NCBI RefSeq assembly: GCF_027912415.1 | Contig: NZ_CP115175.1 | Coordinates: forward strand, 1,922,001-1,986,000 | Direction of reading: 5' to 3' | Length of the DNA stretch: 64,000 nucleotides | Source of the DNA: Homoserinibacter sp. YIM 151385 | GTDB lineage: Bacteria > Actinomycetota > Actinomycetes > Actinomycetales > Microbacteriaceae | Shown here: piece after piece, positions 9,707-18,121 of the stretch | Layout of the letters: each line of letters opens with the position of its first letter | Numbering within the stretch: position 1 is the stretch's first letter | Translations under genes and position numbers: made by a program | Notes under the pieces: generated by a model | What the model saw: only the letters and a program-made list of their open reading frames with translations | What the model was told of the DNA's origin: nothing | The model's database searches: none

Positions 9707-10632
9707 GGCAGCTCCCCCACCCAGCTCGGGGCGGCGCTCGTCGGGAAGTAGCGCTGCCGGATCGCCTCGCTCGCGGCGCTCGTCGCGACCTGCACCTCGT
9801 CCATGTGGCGGGGGAGGTCGTCGAGCGTGTCCGCGACGGAGCGGAACTCGAGCTGGCTGCGGATCTGCCCGAGCAGCCGCAGCGAGGGGTCGCCGACGCC
9901 GACGCGCTCGCTGCGCGGCTCGATCTCGCGCAGGCAGGACTCGGCGCGGGTGACCGCGAAGAGGATGCTACGCGGGAACAGCCGGTCGAGGAGCAGGAAC
10001 TCGGCCGCGTTGCGCGCGCTCGGCACGCCCCGGTAGGTGCGCAGGTACGCCTCGTAGGCGCCCACCGAGCGGAGGATCGTCGTCCAGCTCGGCCCGCTCG
10101 CCTCCGTGAGGCTGCGGGTGGCGAGCAGGCGCGCCGTCATGTCGGCGCGCTCGATGGAGCGGCCGAGCGTGAAGAAGGACCAGGCCTCGTCGCGGCTGGA
10201 GGAGGACTCCATGGTGCCGACGGCGAGCGCCGAGCGATCGCGGACCCAGGCGAAGAAGTCGCTGACCTTCTCCTGGGCGATGCGCCGCGGCATCCGCGCG
10301 CGCGTCGTGTTGAGGACCTCCCAGAGCTCGGTCGAGACGACCTCGCGGGCGCGTCGGGCGTTCTCGCGGGCGGCGCCGAGCGAGTAGGCGATCGACGCCG
10401 GCTGGTGCCGGTCGACGGCGAGGATGCCGAGCACGTCGCCGCGGCCGACGGCGGTCTCGGCGGGCGGCTCGGTGCCCATGACGCTGAGGAGCGAGCGGCA
10501 GGCGGTGTCCTCCTCGATCCACGGATCCTCGAGGAGGAGCTGGAGGTGGACGTCGAGGATCCGCGCGGTGCCGTCGGCGCGCTCGATGTAGCGCCCGATC
10601 CAGAAGAGGCTCTCGGCGATGCGGCTCAGCAT
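9703..10632 (-). CDS. Alpha-E domain protein
   Basis: 309-aa, almost all-helical protein beginning MLSRIAESLFWIGRYIERAD, the characteristic alpha-E opening. It carries a conserved second block GRSIERADMTARL, which looks like an internal repeat of the first. GGGGAG lies six bases before the ATG at 10632. The gene sits between the ATP-grasp and transglutaminase genes and overlaps both. No enzymatic motif is evident; it is thought to work with the ATP-grasp ligase. The start inside the 3' end of the ATP-grasp gene is well supported by the Shine-Dalgarno. Confidence 0.9.
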   Translation of the reverse strand: MLSRIAESLFWIGRYIERADGTARILDVHLQLLLEDPWIEEDTACRSLLSVMGTEPPAETAVGRGDVLGILAVDRHQPASIAYSLGAARENARRAREVVSTELWEVLNTTRARMPRRIAQEKVSDFFAWVRDRSALAVGTMESSSSRDEAWSFFTLGRSIERADMTARLLATRSLTEASGPSWTTILRSVGAYEAYLRTYRGVPSARNAAEFLLLDRLFPRSILFAVTRAESCLREIEPRSERVGVGDPSLRLLGQIRSQLEFRSVADTLDDLPRHMDEVQVATSAASEAIRQRYFPTSAAPSWVGELP

Positions 10633-12356
10633 GCGGCGCTCCCCTCGACGGTTCCTCTTTCGCCAGAGACACGTCTCTCGCCGGGGGGACAGCCGCATAC
10701 CGCCGTCTGCCCAGCAGCAGACATGTCTATCGCGGCCTGCTGTTGCTGTTGCTGCTGGTCCCGGTGGGGGGCGTCCTGGGGGTTGTGGTCCTGGAGGTGC
10801 TCCGCCGCGACGATCGGGATCGACTGCGTGACCGAGGCCTGATCCGCGACGAGGTCCTGGATGCGGGTCTCGCCGGGGGCGGGGACGGGCGCCCCCCAGG
10901 GGCTCGCCGGCCCCACGACCCAGGTGTCCTTCGAGCCGCCGCCCTGTGAGGAGTTCACGACCAGCTGCCCCTCCGGGAGGGCGACGCGCGTCAGGCCGCC
11001 CGGCAGCACCCAGATGTCGTCGCCCGAGTTCACGGCGAAGGGGCGCAGGTCGGCGTGCCGCGGCCGCATCCCGTCCTCCACCAGGGTCGGGATGGTGGAG
11101 AGCTGCACGACCGGCTGCGCGATCCAGCCGCGCGGGTCGGCGAGGAGGCGGGTGCGGAGGGCGTCGAGCTCGGCCGGCGAGGCGTCGGGGCCGACGACGA
11201 GCCCCTTGCCGCCGGAGCCGTCGACCGGCTTCACCACGAGCTCGTCGAGGCGGTCGAGCACCTCCTCGAGCGCGCCCGGCTCCTCGAGGCGCCAGGTGTC
11301 GACGTTCTTGAGGATCGGCTCCTCGCCGAGGAAGTAGCGGATCAGCTCCGGCAGGTAGGTGTAGACGAGCTTGTCGTCGGCGACGCCGTTGCCGACCGCG
11401 TTCGCGATCGTCACGTTGCCGAGGCGGGCCGCGAGGAGGAGGCCGGGCGAGCCGAGCATCGAGTCGGCGCGGAACTGCAGCGGGTCGAGGAACTCGTCGT
11501 CGACCCGACGGTAGATGACGTCGACGCGGGTCGGGCCGGCGGTCGTGCGCATGAAGACGCGGCCACCCGAGCAGTAGAGGTCGCGCCCCTCGACGAGCTC
11601 CACGCCCATGAGGCGCGCGAGGAGCGTGTGCTCGAAGTAGGCCGAGTTGTAGACGCCGGGCGTCAGCACCACGACCGTCGGGTCGTCGACGCCGCGCGGC
11701 GCCGCCGCCCGGAGCGCATGGAGGAGCTTCTGCGGGTAGTCGCCGACCGGACGGACCCGCATCGAGACGAAGAGCTCCGGGAGGGTCTGCGCCATGACGC
11801 GGCGGTTCGAGATGACGTAGCTGACGCCGCTCGGCACGCGCACGTTGTCCTCGAGGACCCGCCATCCGCCGTGCTCGTCGCGGATCAGGTCGATGCCGGA
11901 GACCTGGATGCGGACCCCGTTGGCGCTCTCGATGCCGGCCGCCTCGCGGTGGAAGTGGCTCGAGGAGCTGATCAGCCGCGCCGGGATGATGCCGTCGCGC
12001 ACCGCCCGCTGCCGCCCGTAGACGTCTGCGAGGAAGGCCTCGAGCGCGCGCACCCGCTGCGCCACCCCCGCCTCCACCTCCGACCACTCGGACTGCGGGA
12101 TGACGCGCGGCACGGCGTCGAGCGGGAACGGCCGCTCCTCCCCCGCGAAGTCGAAGGTGACGCCCTGCGCCAGGTAGCTGGAGGCGAGCGCCTCGGTGCG
12201 GCCGCGGAGCTCCTCCTGCGTCATCGCGGCGAGCGCGTCGTGGATCTCGCGATACGGGATGCGGACGTCGCTCCCGGGCGCGAACATCTCGTCGAAGGGA
12301 AGCGCGCCCCGCCTCCGGGTCGCGGTCGCGTCGTAGCCCTCGAAGAGGTGGCCCAT
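10626..12356 (-). CDS. Circularly permuted ATP-grasp ligase with aberrant C-terminus
   Basis: 576 aa. Family blocks include FDFAGEERPFPLD near the N-terminus, VLEDNVRVPSGVSYV, VKPVDGSGGKGLVVGP (nucleotide loop) and FAVNSGDDIWVLPGGLTRV. It is a putative peptide or amide ligase of the ATP-grasp/alpha-E/transglutaminase operon. The last 45 or so residues are unlike the family: a run of seven Gln, then a stretch encoded by an AGACATGTCT palindromic repeat, ending GTVEGSAAC just inside the alpha-E gene. The original stop was probably lost and the repeat translated. TAGGCT lies six bases before the ATG, so the mRNA is probably leaderless. Confidence 0.9.
   Translation of the reverse strand: MGHLFEGYDATATRRRGALPFDEMFAPGSDVRIPYREIHDALAAMTQEELRGRTEALASSYLAQGVTFDFAGEERPFPLDAVPRVIPQSEWSEVEAGVAQRVRALEAFLADVYGRQRAVRDGIIPARLISSSSHFHREAAGIESANGVRIQVSGIDLIRDEHGGWRVLEDNVRVPSGVSYVISNRRVMAQTLPELFVSMRVRPVGDYPQKLLHALRAAAPRGVDDPTVVVLTPGVYNSAYFEHTLLARLMGVELVEGRDLYCSGGRVFMRTTAGPTRVDVIYRRVDDEFLDPLQFRADSMLGSPGLLLAARLGNVTIANAVGNGVADDKLVYTYLPELIRYFLGEEPILKNVDTWRLEEPGALEEVLDRLDELVVKPVDGSGGKGLVVGPDASPAELDALRTRLLADPRGWIAQPVVQLSTIPTLVEDGMRPRHADLRPFAVNSGDDIWVLPGGLTRVALPEGQLVVNSSQGGGSKDTWVVGPASPWGAPVPAPGETRIQDLVADQASVTQSIPIVAAEHLQDHNPQDAPHRDQQQQQQQAAIDMSAAGQTAVCGCPPGERRVSGERGTVEGSAAC
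10661..10735. repeat. AGACATGTCT-type palindromic repeat, copy A
   Basis: Imperfect inverted repeat. The left arm is around AGAGACACGTCTCT (10665-10678) and the right arm around AGACATGTCT (10719-10728), with about 40 bases between. It is related to copies at 33954-34029 and 58053-58096. This copy lies within the translated 3' end of the ATP-grasp gene. Confidence 0.7.
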
Positions 12357-12362
12357 GACCCG

Positions 12363-12368
12363 AGCCTA
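12363..12368 (-). promoter_or_regulatory. -10 element TAGGCT of the ATP-grasp operon
   Basis: On the minus strand TAGGCT, six bases, then the ATG at 12356. This fits a leaderless transcript for the ATP-grasp/alpha-E/transglutaminase operon. Confidence 0.6.
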
Positions 12369-12492
12369 TTCGGCACGTGTTGCGCGGGTGTTTCGGATGC
12401 GGGTTCGAGGATCCTGAGGAGTTGTCCCCCGGCGCTGTACCCCGGTCGGGGGCGACCCCTACTGGGACTCCCGGGTGAGCCCGGGGTGACCA

Positions 12493-12498
12493 TAGCGT
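12493..12498 (+). promoter_or_regulatory. -10 element TAGCGT, leaderless start at 12505
   Basis: TAGCGT, six bases, ATG. It is preceded by a small CCCGGG-tgag-CCCGGG hairpin at 12472-12485. Confidence 0.6.
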
Positions 12499-12504
12499 GG
12501 CGCC

Positions 12505-12906
12505 ATGCTCGTCACCACCACCGCGATCCAGGAGCTCGCCGAGACCGCGCTCGATCGCGCCATGGGCGAGATCCTCGAGGGCCGTCGCCCCTTCGTGCCC
12601 TTCGTCATGACGGAGCGCGCCGGCGAGCGCGAGTTCCACCGCTTCGCGACCGAGCGGCTCGAGCAGTCGACGGGCGCCGCACGCCACTTCCTCCGCGCGA
12701 GCACCGGCTACGACCGCGCGCTGCTCTGCTGGGACGGCTACGTGACCGTCGGCAACGGCATCGGCGACGCCGTCATGGTGGAGGTCTCCGAGGCGGGCGC
12801 CGGCACGAGCCTCATCTTCGCGCGGCGCTACCGCTCGCGCCTGCTGCGCTCCACGCTCGCCGTCCCCGGCACGATCGCGGTCGGCGAGGGCCACCCGCTC
12901 TTCTGA
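12505..12906 (+). CDS. Conserved-looking protein of unknown function, 133 aa
   Basis: A 133-aa soluble protein starting MLVTTTAIQELAETALDRAM and ending GEGHPLF. Codon usage matches its neighbours and the start follows a -10 element by exactly six bases, so it is a real gene. I recognise no catalytic motif. The alternation of acidic helices with a beta-rich centre (LLCWDGYVTVGNGIGDAVMV) suggests a compact alpha/beta fold. It is a monocistronic unit divergent from the ATP-grasp operon. Confidence 0.75.
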   Translation: MLVTTTAIQELAETALDRAMGEILEGRRPFVPFVMTERAGEREFHRFATERLEQSTGAARHFLRASTGYDRALLCWDGYVTVGNGIGDAVMVEVSEAGAGTSLIFARRYRSRLLRSTLAVPGTIAVGEGHPLF

Positions 12907-13066
12907 GCCGCGCGGCGGCCGCGCTCCCGCCCCCGTGATCGCCGTCGTCGAGGCGGGGTCGTCGAGGCGGCGTCGCAGCGGGGCTGAGCACTCGACGGCG
13001 TCTGGCGGGCGTGCCAGAATGTCACGGCACCGATGACGGCGGGACCCGACGAGACGAGGTGGCGAG

Positions 13067-14866
13067 GTGCGCACGAGGCTGTCGCTCTTGATTGCCGCCG
13101 CGCTCGCAACCGGCGTCGTCGGGCTCGCCGCGACGCCCGCACTCGCCGCGACGACGGAGACGACGGGCGCAGCCGCCTGGGGCTTCGACTCCCGTGGGCA
13201 GCTCGGCATCGGCGAGGCCGGCTCGAACCGCTCCCGCGCCACCGCGGTCGACCTCGACGCGCTCGGCGGCGCAGACCTCGTGGAGGTCTGCGCCGGCTAT
13301 GAGCACTCAGCGGCGCTCACGAGCGACGGGCGCGTGCTCGCCTGGGGCAGCAACTACTACGGGCAGCTCGCCGACGGCACCACGACCGACTCCGCCGTCC
13401 CGGTCGAGGTCGCGCTCGGGCTGCCGGGCGGCGTCGCCGTGACCGCCATCGCCTGCGGCGACCAGCACGTCCTCGCCCTCACCGATGCGGGGACGGTGTA
13501 CGCCTGGGGCCTCAACTTCTTCGGGCAGATCGGCGACGGCACCGTCCTCGACGCGCGGACCGTGACCCCCGTGAGCTTCGGCGACGAATTCGACGGGCTC
13601 ACCGTGACCGCCGTCTCGGCGGGCGAGAGCCAGAGCATGGCGCTCATGTCGGACGGCACCGTCGCCATGTGGGGGCGCGACAACCTCGGCCAGCTCGGGC
13701 GCGGCGACGTCTGGACGACCGAGCAGGACCGGGACCGCTACTCCTCCGTGCCGCTGCGCAGCGACATCCCCGCCGGTGCGGAGGTCACGGCGATCACGGC
13801 GGGGCAGCGGCACTCGCTCGCCCTCACCTCCGACGGCGCCGTGCTCGCCTGGGGCTTCAACAACTCCGGGCAGCTCGGCACCGGCAGCACGGGCGACGAG
13901 GCGAGCCCCGTGCGCGTCGACCTCGGCGCGCTGACGGCGGCCGGGGAGTCGGTCGTCGCGCTCGGCGGCGGGCTCGAGCACAGCGTGGCCCTCACCCGCT
14001 CCGGCCGGCTCTACGCCTGGGGCCAGAACTACTCTGGCCAGCTCGGCACCGGCACGACCGCGAGCGAACTCCGCCCGGTCGCCGTCGACATGACGACCTC
14101 CGACCTCGCAGGACGCACCGTCGAGCAGGTGAGCGCGGGCGAGGAGTTCACCGTCGCCCTCACCGACCGCGGGGAGGCCGTCAGCTGGGGCGGGAACGGC
14201 TCGGATCAGCTCGGCGCCCCGCCGCTCCAGCCGGATCGCAACCACAGCACGCTCGCGACGCGGGTCACGACCGCCGGGACGGCGCTCGTGGGCGAGCGGG
14301 TCGGCCTCGTCACGGCGGGCTTGCGGCACGCCATCGCCGTCACGGAGCGTCTCGTCGCGGAGCCCGTCGAGGTCCGCTCGCCCGCTGCCGGCGACACCGT
14401 GCGGCCTGATGCCGTGTTCCGCGGCACGGGCGAGCCCGGCGCGAGCGTCGAGCTCATCGACCCGGCCGGACGCCCGGTCCGGCTGGTGGGCGGCGCGCTC
14501 ACGGCGCGGGTCGGCGACGACGGGACCTTCGTCCTGCGCCCGGCGGAGCCGCTCCCGACGGGCACCGGCGTGTACCGCGTGCGACAGAGCTTCGGCGATG
14601 CGCCCGTGACGGCGGCGGAGGTCGAGCTGACCGTCGCGGCTGCACCGGGCGAGCAGGAGCCGCCCGGTGGGAACGGCGGCGGGAACGGCGGCAGCGCGAC
14701 GGACGGCGCGGGCGGGAGCGGCGGCCGCGGGGCGGACGGCGGACGGCTCGCGACCACCGGCACGGACACCATGCCGCTCGGGTTGCTCGGTGCCGTGCTC
14801 ACGGCACTCGGCATCGGTGCGCTCGCGATCGACTCCACCCGACGGCTCCCCCTCCGCCGCGACTGA
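13067..14866 (+). CDS. Secreted RCC1-repeat protein with sortase-like anchor
   Basis: 599 aa. Signal peptide (residues 1-27, ending ATPALA), then about seven RCC1/beta-propeller blades with the repeated AWG-x-N-x-x-GQLG-x-G pattern and SLALTSDG-type strands (residues about 35-440). An Ig-like domain follows (about 445-530), then a Gly/Ser-rich spacer, LATTG at 561-565, a membrane helix and the basic tail RRLPLRRD. The tail resembles a sortase LPxTG signal with Ala for Pro. GTG start with GAGG seven bases upstream. Likely a wall-bound propeller used for binding; the ligand is unknown. Confidence 0.9.
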   Translation: MRTRLSLLIAAALATGVVGLAATPALAATTETTGAAAWGFDSRGQLGIGEAGSNRSRATAVDLDALGGADLVEVCAGYEHSAALTSDGRVLAWGSNYYGQLADGTTTDSAVPVEVALGLPGGVAVTAIACGDQHVLALTDAGTVYAWGLNFFGQIGDGTVLDARTVTPVSFGDEFDGLTVTAVSAGESQSMALMSDGTVAMWGRDNLGQLGRGDVWTTEQDRDRYSSVPLRSDIPAGAEVTAITAGQRHSLALTSDGAVLAWGFNNSGQLGTGSTGDEASPVRVDLGALTAAGESVVALGGGLEHSVALTRSGRLYAWGQNYSGQLGTGTTASELRPVAVDMTTSDLAGRTVEQVSAGEEFTVALTDRGEAVSWGGNGSDQLGAPPLQPDRNHSTLATRVTTAGTALVGERVGLVTAGLRHAIAVTERLVAEPVEVRSPAAGDTVRPDAVFRGTGEPGASVELIDPAGRPVRLVGGALTARVGDDGTFVLRPAEPLPTGTGVYRVRQSFGDAPVTAAEVELTVAAAPGEQEPPGGNGGGNGGSATDGAGGSGGRGADGGRLATTGTDTMPLGLLGAVLTALGIGALAIDSTRRLPLRRD

Positions 14867-14979
14867 GCGGCAGGGGGCGCCGGCGCTGCCGGACCCGCCT
14901 CCTGCGGCCCGCACGATACCCGGGCGATCCGGAGGTGGCCGGCGCGAGACGCCCGGTGAGCAGATGCGAGGATCGGGGC

Positions 14980-15882
14980 ATGGGCATCGGCATCGACCTC
15001 GAACCCGTCACGATCGGCACGAGCGGACTCGGCAAGCGGCCGGGCGCCGACGCCCGCGTCGCGCGCGCCATGCTCGAGTCGCCGCTCGCGCAGCTCGACA
15101 CGAGCAACAACTACGCGCTCGGCGAGACGGAGCGCCTGCTCGGCGCCGCGCTCGACGAGGCGGGCGGGCTCCCCGCGGGCAAGGTCGTGTTCTCGAAGAT
15201 CGACCAGGACCCGGAGACAGGCGTCTTCGACTACGACCGCGCGATGCGCTCCTTCGAGGAGACGCGCGGGCGCCTCCACCTCGACACGCTCCCCCTCCTG
15301 CACCTCCACGACCCCTATACGATCACCGTCGCGGAGGGCCTCGGGAAGGGCGGCCCCGTCGAGGCGCTCCTCCGGCTCAAGGAGGAGGGGCTCGTCGGCG
15401 CGATCGGGATCGCGGCGGGCACGCGGGCGCTCGTCGAGGAGTACGTCCGCAGCGGCGTCTTCGACGCGGTCCTCACCCACAACCGGTACACGCTCGTCGA
15501 GCGATCCGGGCTCGGCATCATCGAGGCGGCGGCCGAGCGGGGCATGACGGTCTTCAACGCGGCGCCGTTCGGGGGCGGCATCCTCGCGGGCTCCGCGTTC
15601 CGCGGGCAGCAGTACGCGTACCAGCCGGCGAGCGACGACCTCGCCTCCTGGATCGACCGCCTGCACGCGCTCTGCGCGGCGCACGGGCTGGACGTCGCGG
15701 CCGTCGCGCTCGCCTTCTCGATGCGCGAGCCGCGCATCCACTCGACCGTGGTCGGCGTCTACTCGCTCGAGCGGGTCGAGGCGCTGCCCGGGCTCGCGGC
15801 CGCGGCGGCCGGCATCCCCACCGGGTTCTGGGATGAGCTCGAGACCGAGCTCGGCACCCCGCCCGCGACGCCCGCCGACTGA
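14980..15882 (+). CDS. Aldo/keto reductase (D-threo-aldose dehydrogenase-like)
   Basis: 300-aa TIM-barrel NAD(P)H oxidoreductase. LDTSNNYALGETE supplies the conserved Asp and Tyr, followed by KVVFSKI, a histidine in LLHLHDPY, and the C-terminal cofactor-binding STVVGVYS. It is closest in style to the pyridoxal/L-fucose/D-threo-aldose dehydrogenase group, though substrate is uncertain. The ATG at 14980 follows GAGGAT-N6, a weaker leaderless-type promoter. Its last 124 bp lie on the opposite strand of the glycosyltransferase gene that converges on it; the reductase C-terminus is family-like, so this frame is the ancestral one. Confidence 0.88.
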   Translation: MGIGIDLEPVTIGTSGLGKRPGADARVARAMLESPLAQLDTSNNYALGETERLLGAALDEAGGLPAGKVVFSKIDQDPETGVFDYDRAMRSFEETRGRLHLDTLPLLHLHDPYTITVAEGLGKGGPVEALLRLKEEGLVGAIGIAAGTRALVEEYVRSGVFDAVLTHNRYTLVERSGLGIIEAAAERGMTVFNAAPFGGGILAGSAFRGQQYAYQPASDDLASWIDRLHALCAAHGLDVAAVALAFSMREPRIHSTVVGVYSLERVEALPGLAAAAAGIPTGFWDELETELGTPPATPAD

Positions 15883-17237
15883 GCCGCAGCAGCAGCCGCT
15901 GCGGCCGCCGCCGTCCGCCGCGCCCGCAGCTCGCGGGCGATCAGCAGCAGCCCGCGCGCCGGGATCCCGACGCCGAGCGCGAGCAGCCCCGAGAGCGAGC
16001 GGTCGGCCGAGCCGAGCGCGCGCTTGCGATCCCAGGCGCGGCGGAGCGGGCCGCCGGCCGCGCCGAAGCGCTGCGGGCGCAGGGGCAGCATCCCCGCGTC
16101 CCGCGCCGCGACGAGCTCGGCGGCCTGTGCCGCCCAGTCCGCGTCGGCGGGATCGTGGAGGTAGTTGTCGTCGAGCCAGGCCGGGTCGGGATGCCGGAAC
16201 CGGCCCGTCACGAGCTCGCGCGAGCCGGCGAGCAGGCCGGAGCCGACGAACACCGAGTTGATGAGGCGGTCCGAGACGCCGAAGTCGTCGAGGACGAGCG
16301 AGGGCACGCCCGCGGCGACCGCCTCGACGACGGCCGTCGAGCTGACGGTGACGAGCCCGGCCGCGCCGTCGAGATGCTCGGCCATGGGCCCGCCCGCGAC
16401 GACGAGGTTCGCGGGCGGCGCGGGGTCGAGCTCGGCGAGCAGCTCGGGGTAGCTCCAGCGCTCGACGTGCGTCTGCGGCTCGCCCGGGAGGCCGCGCACC
16501 TTCACGACGACCCGGCGCCCCGGAGCCCGGCGGGCGGCCTCCGCGAGCCAGCTCAGCAGCTCGAGGCGCTCCTCGCGGGCGACGGGGACCTTGGCCTGCG
16601 CCGCGAAGATGACGTCGCCGCCCGAGTGCGAGTGGCCGGCGTCCTGCGGCCCGCGGTCGGCGAGGAAGGGCAGGGTCGCGAGCGCGAAGCGCTGCGGGAG
16701 CCGCATCCGCTCGGCGAGGAGCCCGAACTCGCGCACCTCCCGGCGGCTGTGCACGACGAAGAGGTCGCACTGGGTCCGGTAGCCGATGGCCCGGCGGGTC
16801 GCCGGGATCGAGATGCCGGGGAGGCCCGTCACGAAGACGGGGCGCACCCCGCGTGCCTGGAGTGCGGCGCGCAGCAGCACCTTGACGGCCGGCCCGCGCG
16901 CCGTGAGGAGCACGACATCCGGCCGCAGCTCGGCGATCCGGCGGGTGAAGCCGGCCAGCCCGACCACCTCCGCGGGGTGCGGCCCGACGGCGCCCCCCGC
17001 GGGTCGGGCGACCGGATCCGCATCCCCGTCCGCCGGGCCTGCGGCGAAGGCGGTCCCGGCGAGCGCGGCCCCCAGCTGCGCGTCGCTCGGCCGCAGCGGC
17101 GAGTCGAGCACGAGCATGCGCCGATCCCACTCGGCGGGCGCCCGGTCGAGCAGCGCGGCCCCCCACTTGACGTAGGAGTCGGTGTCGGCGATCGCGATCG
17201 CGGTGAGGCGGCGGAGGCTCGCCGCCCCCTCGCTCAC
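15759..17237 (-). CDS. DUF6716-type putative glycosyltransferase
   Basis: 492 aa, last gene of the nonulosonic-acid operon. It begins MSEGAASLRRLTAIAIADTD and has GT-B-like features: VVVKVRGLPGEPQTH, GLVTVSSTAVVEAVAAGVPS (donor-site-like loop) and VLDDFGV. No membrane helix is evident. By context it probably moves a CMP-activated sialic-type sugar to a surface acceptor. The GTG start overlaps neuB (GTGA). The C-terminal 60 or so residues are Ala/Ser low complexity and run 124 bp into the convergent aldo/keto reductase gene, which suggests loss of an earlier stop. Confidence 0.8.
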   Translation of the reverse strand: MSEGAASLRRLTAIAIADTDSYVKWGAALLDRAPAEWDRRMLVLDSPLRPSDAQLGAALAGTAFAAGPADGDADPVARPAGGAVGPHPAEVVGLAGFTRRIAELRPDVVLLTARGPAVKVLLRAALQARGVRPVFVTGLPGISIPATRRAIGYRTQCDLFVVHSRREVREFGLLAERMRLPQRFALATLPFLADRGPQDAGHSHSGGDVIFAAQAKVPVAREERLELLSWLAEAARRAPGRRVVVKVRGLPGEPQTHVERWSYPELLAELDPAPPANLVVAGGPMAEHLDGAAGLVTVSSTAVVEAVAAGVPSLVLDDFGVSDRLINSVFVGSGLLAGSRELVTGRFRHPDPAWLDDNYLHDPADADWAAQAAELVAARDAGMLPLRPQRFGAAGGPLRRAWDRKRALGSADRSLSGLLALGVGIPARGLLLIARELRARRTAAAAAAAAAAQSAGVAGGVPSSVSSSSQNPVGMPAAAAASPGSASTRSSE

Positions 17238-18121
17238 GCCGGCGGCGCGTCGGCGCCGACGCGGCGGAGCTTCGCCTTCGGCGCGAGCTCGCCCGGGAAG
17301 ACCCGCTTGACGCCATCCCCCATGGCCTGCTCGATGACGCGGATGTCGCGCACCAGGTGCTCGAGGCCCTGCGGCTCGAGGGAGGCGGCGTGGTCCGAGC
17401 CCCACATGGTGCGGTCGAGCGTGATGTGGCGCTCCACCGCGAGGGCGCCGAGGGCGACCGCGGCGAGCGAGATCTGGAGGCCGCGCTCGTGACCCGAGTA
17501 GCCGACGGGGACGCCCTGGTAGCGGTCGCGGAGCGTCGCGATCGTCTGCAGGTTCGCCTCCTCGGGCGGCAGCGGGTAGGTCGAGGTCGCGTGGAGGATG
17601 ACGAGGTTCTCGGTGCCGAGCGCCGCGACGGCGCGGTCGATCTCCTCGAGGGTCGACATGCCGGTCGAGAGGATGACGGGCTTGCCGGTGCGGGCGATCG
17701 CCTCGAGCATCTCGAGGTCGGTGACGGAGGCGGAGGCGATCTTGTAGGCGACGGTGTTGAGCTCCTCGAGGAACTCGACCGCGGGGACGTCCCACGGCGA
17801 CGCGAACCAGTCGAGGCCGCGCATGGTCGCGTGGTCGCCGATCTCGATGTACTGCTCGCGGTCGAACTCGACGCGGTACCGGTACTCGAGGTAGGTCATG
17901 GTGCCCCACGGCGTCTCGCGCGGGGTCTGCTTCATGTGCTCGGGGGTGGAGATCGCCGGCGTGCGCTTCTGGAACTTCACCGCCTGCGCCCCGGCGTCCG
18001 CCGCGACGTCGATGAGCCGCTTCGCGAGCTCGACGTCGCCGTTGTGGTTGAGGCCGATCTCGGCGATGACGTAGACGGGCGCGCCGTGGCCCACCTCGTG
18101 CTGTCCGATGCGGATGGTCAT
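17234..18121 (-). CDS. neuB: N-acetylneuraminate synthase family (NeuB), short form
   Basis: Condenses phosphoenolpyruvate with an amino sugar to give a nonulosonic acid. 295 aa: IAEIGLNHNGDVELAKRLID at the start of the barrel, VKFQKRTP, KIASASVTD, STGMSTLEEID and VGYSGHERG. It ends at KAKLRRVGADAPPA, just where the C-terminal SAF (antifreeze-like) domain of ordinary NeuB would begin, so that domain is absent; usual length is about 340-350 aa. ATGA and GTGA overlaps join it to its neighbours. The exact product (neuraminic, legionaminic or other) cannot be told. Confidence 0.88.
   Translation of the reverse strand: MTIRIGQHEVGHGAPVYVIAEIGLNHNGDVELAKRLIDVAADAGAQAVKFQKRTPAISTPEHMKQTPRETPWGTMTYLEYRYRVEFDREQYIEIGDHATMRGLDWFASPWDVPAVEFLEELNTVAYKIASASVTDLEMLEAIARTGKPVILSTGMSTLEEIDRAVAALGTENLVILHATSTYPLPPEEANLQTIATLRDRYQGVPVGYSGHERGLQISLAAVALGALAVERHITLDRTMWGSDHAASLEPQGLEHLVRDIRVIEQAMGDGVKRVFPGELAPKAKLRRVGADAPPA

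Noticed and set aside
10739-10760. CRISPR or microsatellite suggested by the CTG/TTG run
   Set aside because: It is a short Gln-codon run within the ATP-grasp gene with no spacer-repeat structure.
12395-12420. tRNA-like GGGTTCGAGGATCC string
   Set aside because: It resembles a T arm, but no matching acceptor, D or anticodon arms lie within 90 bases.
14206-17316. 1,036-codon minus-strand frame spanning the RCC1, aldo/keto reductase and glycosyltransferase genes
   Set aside because: It is Arg-rich nonsense in a shadow frame; the recognised families lie in other frames.
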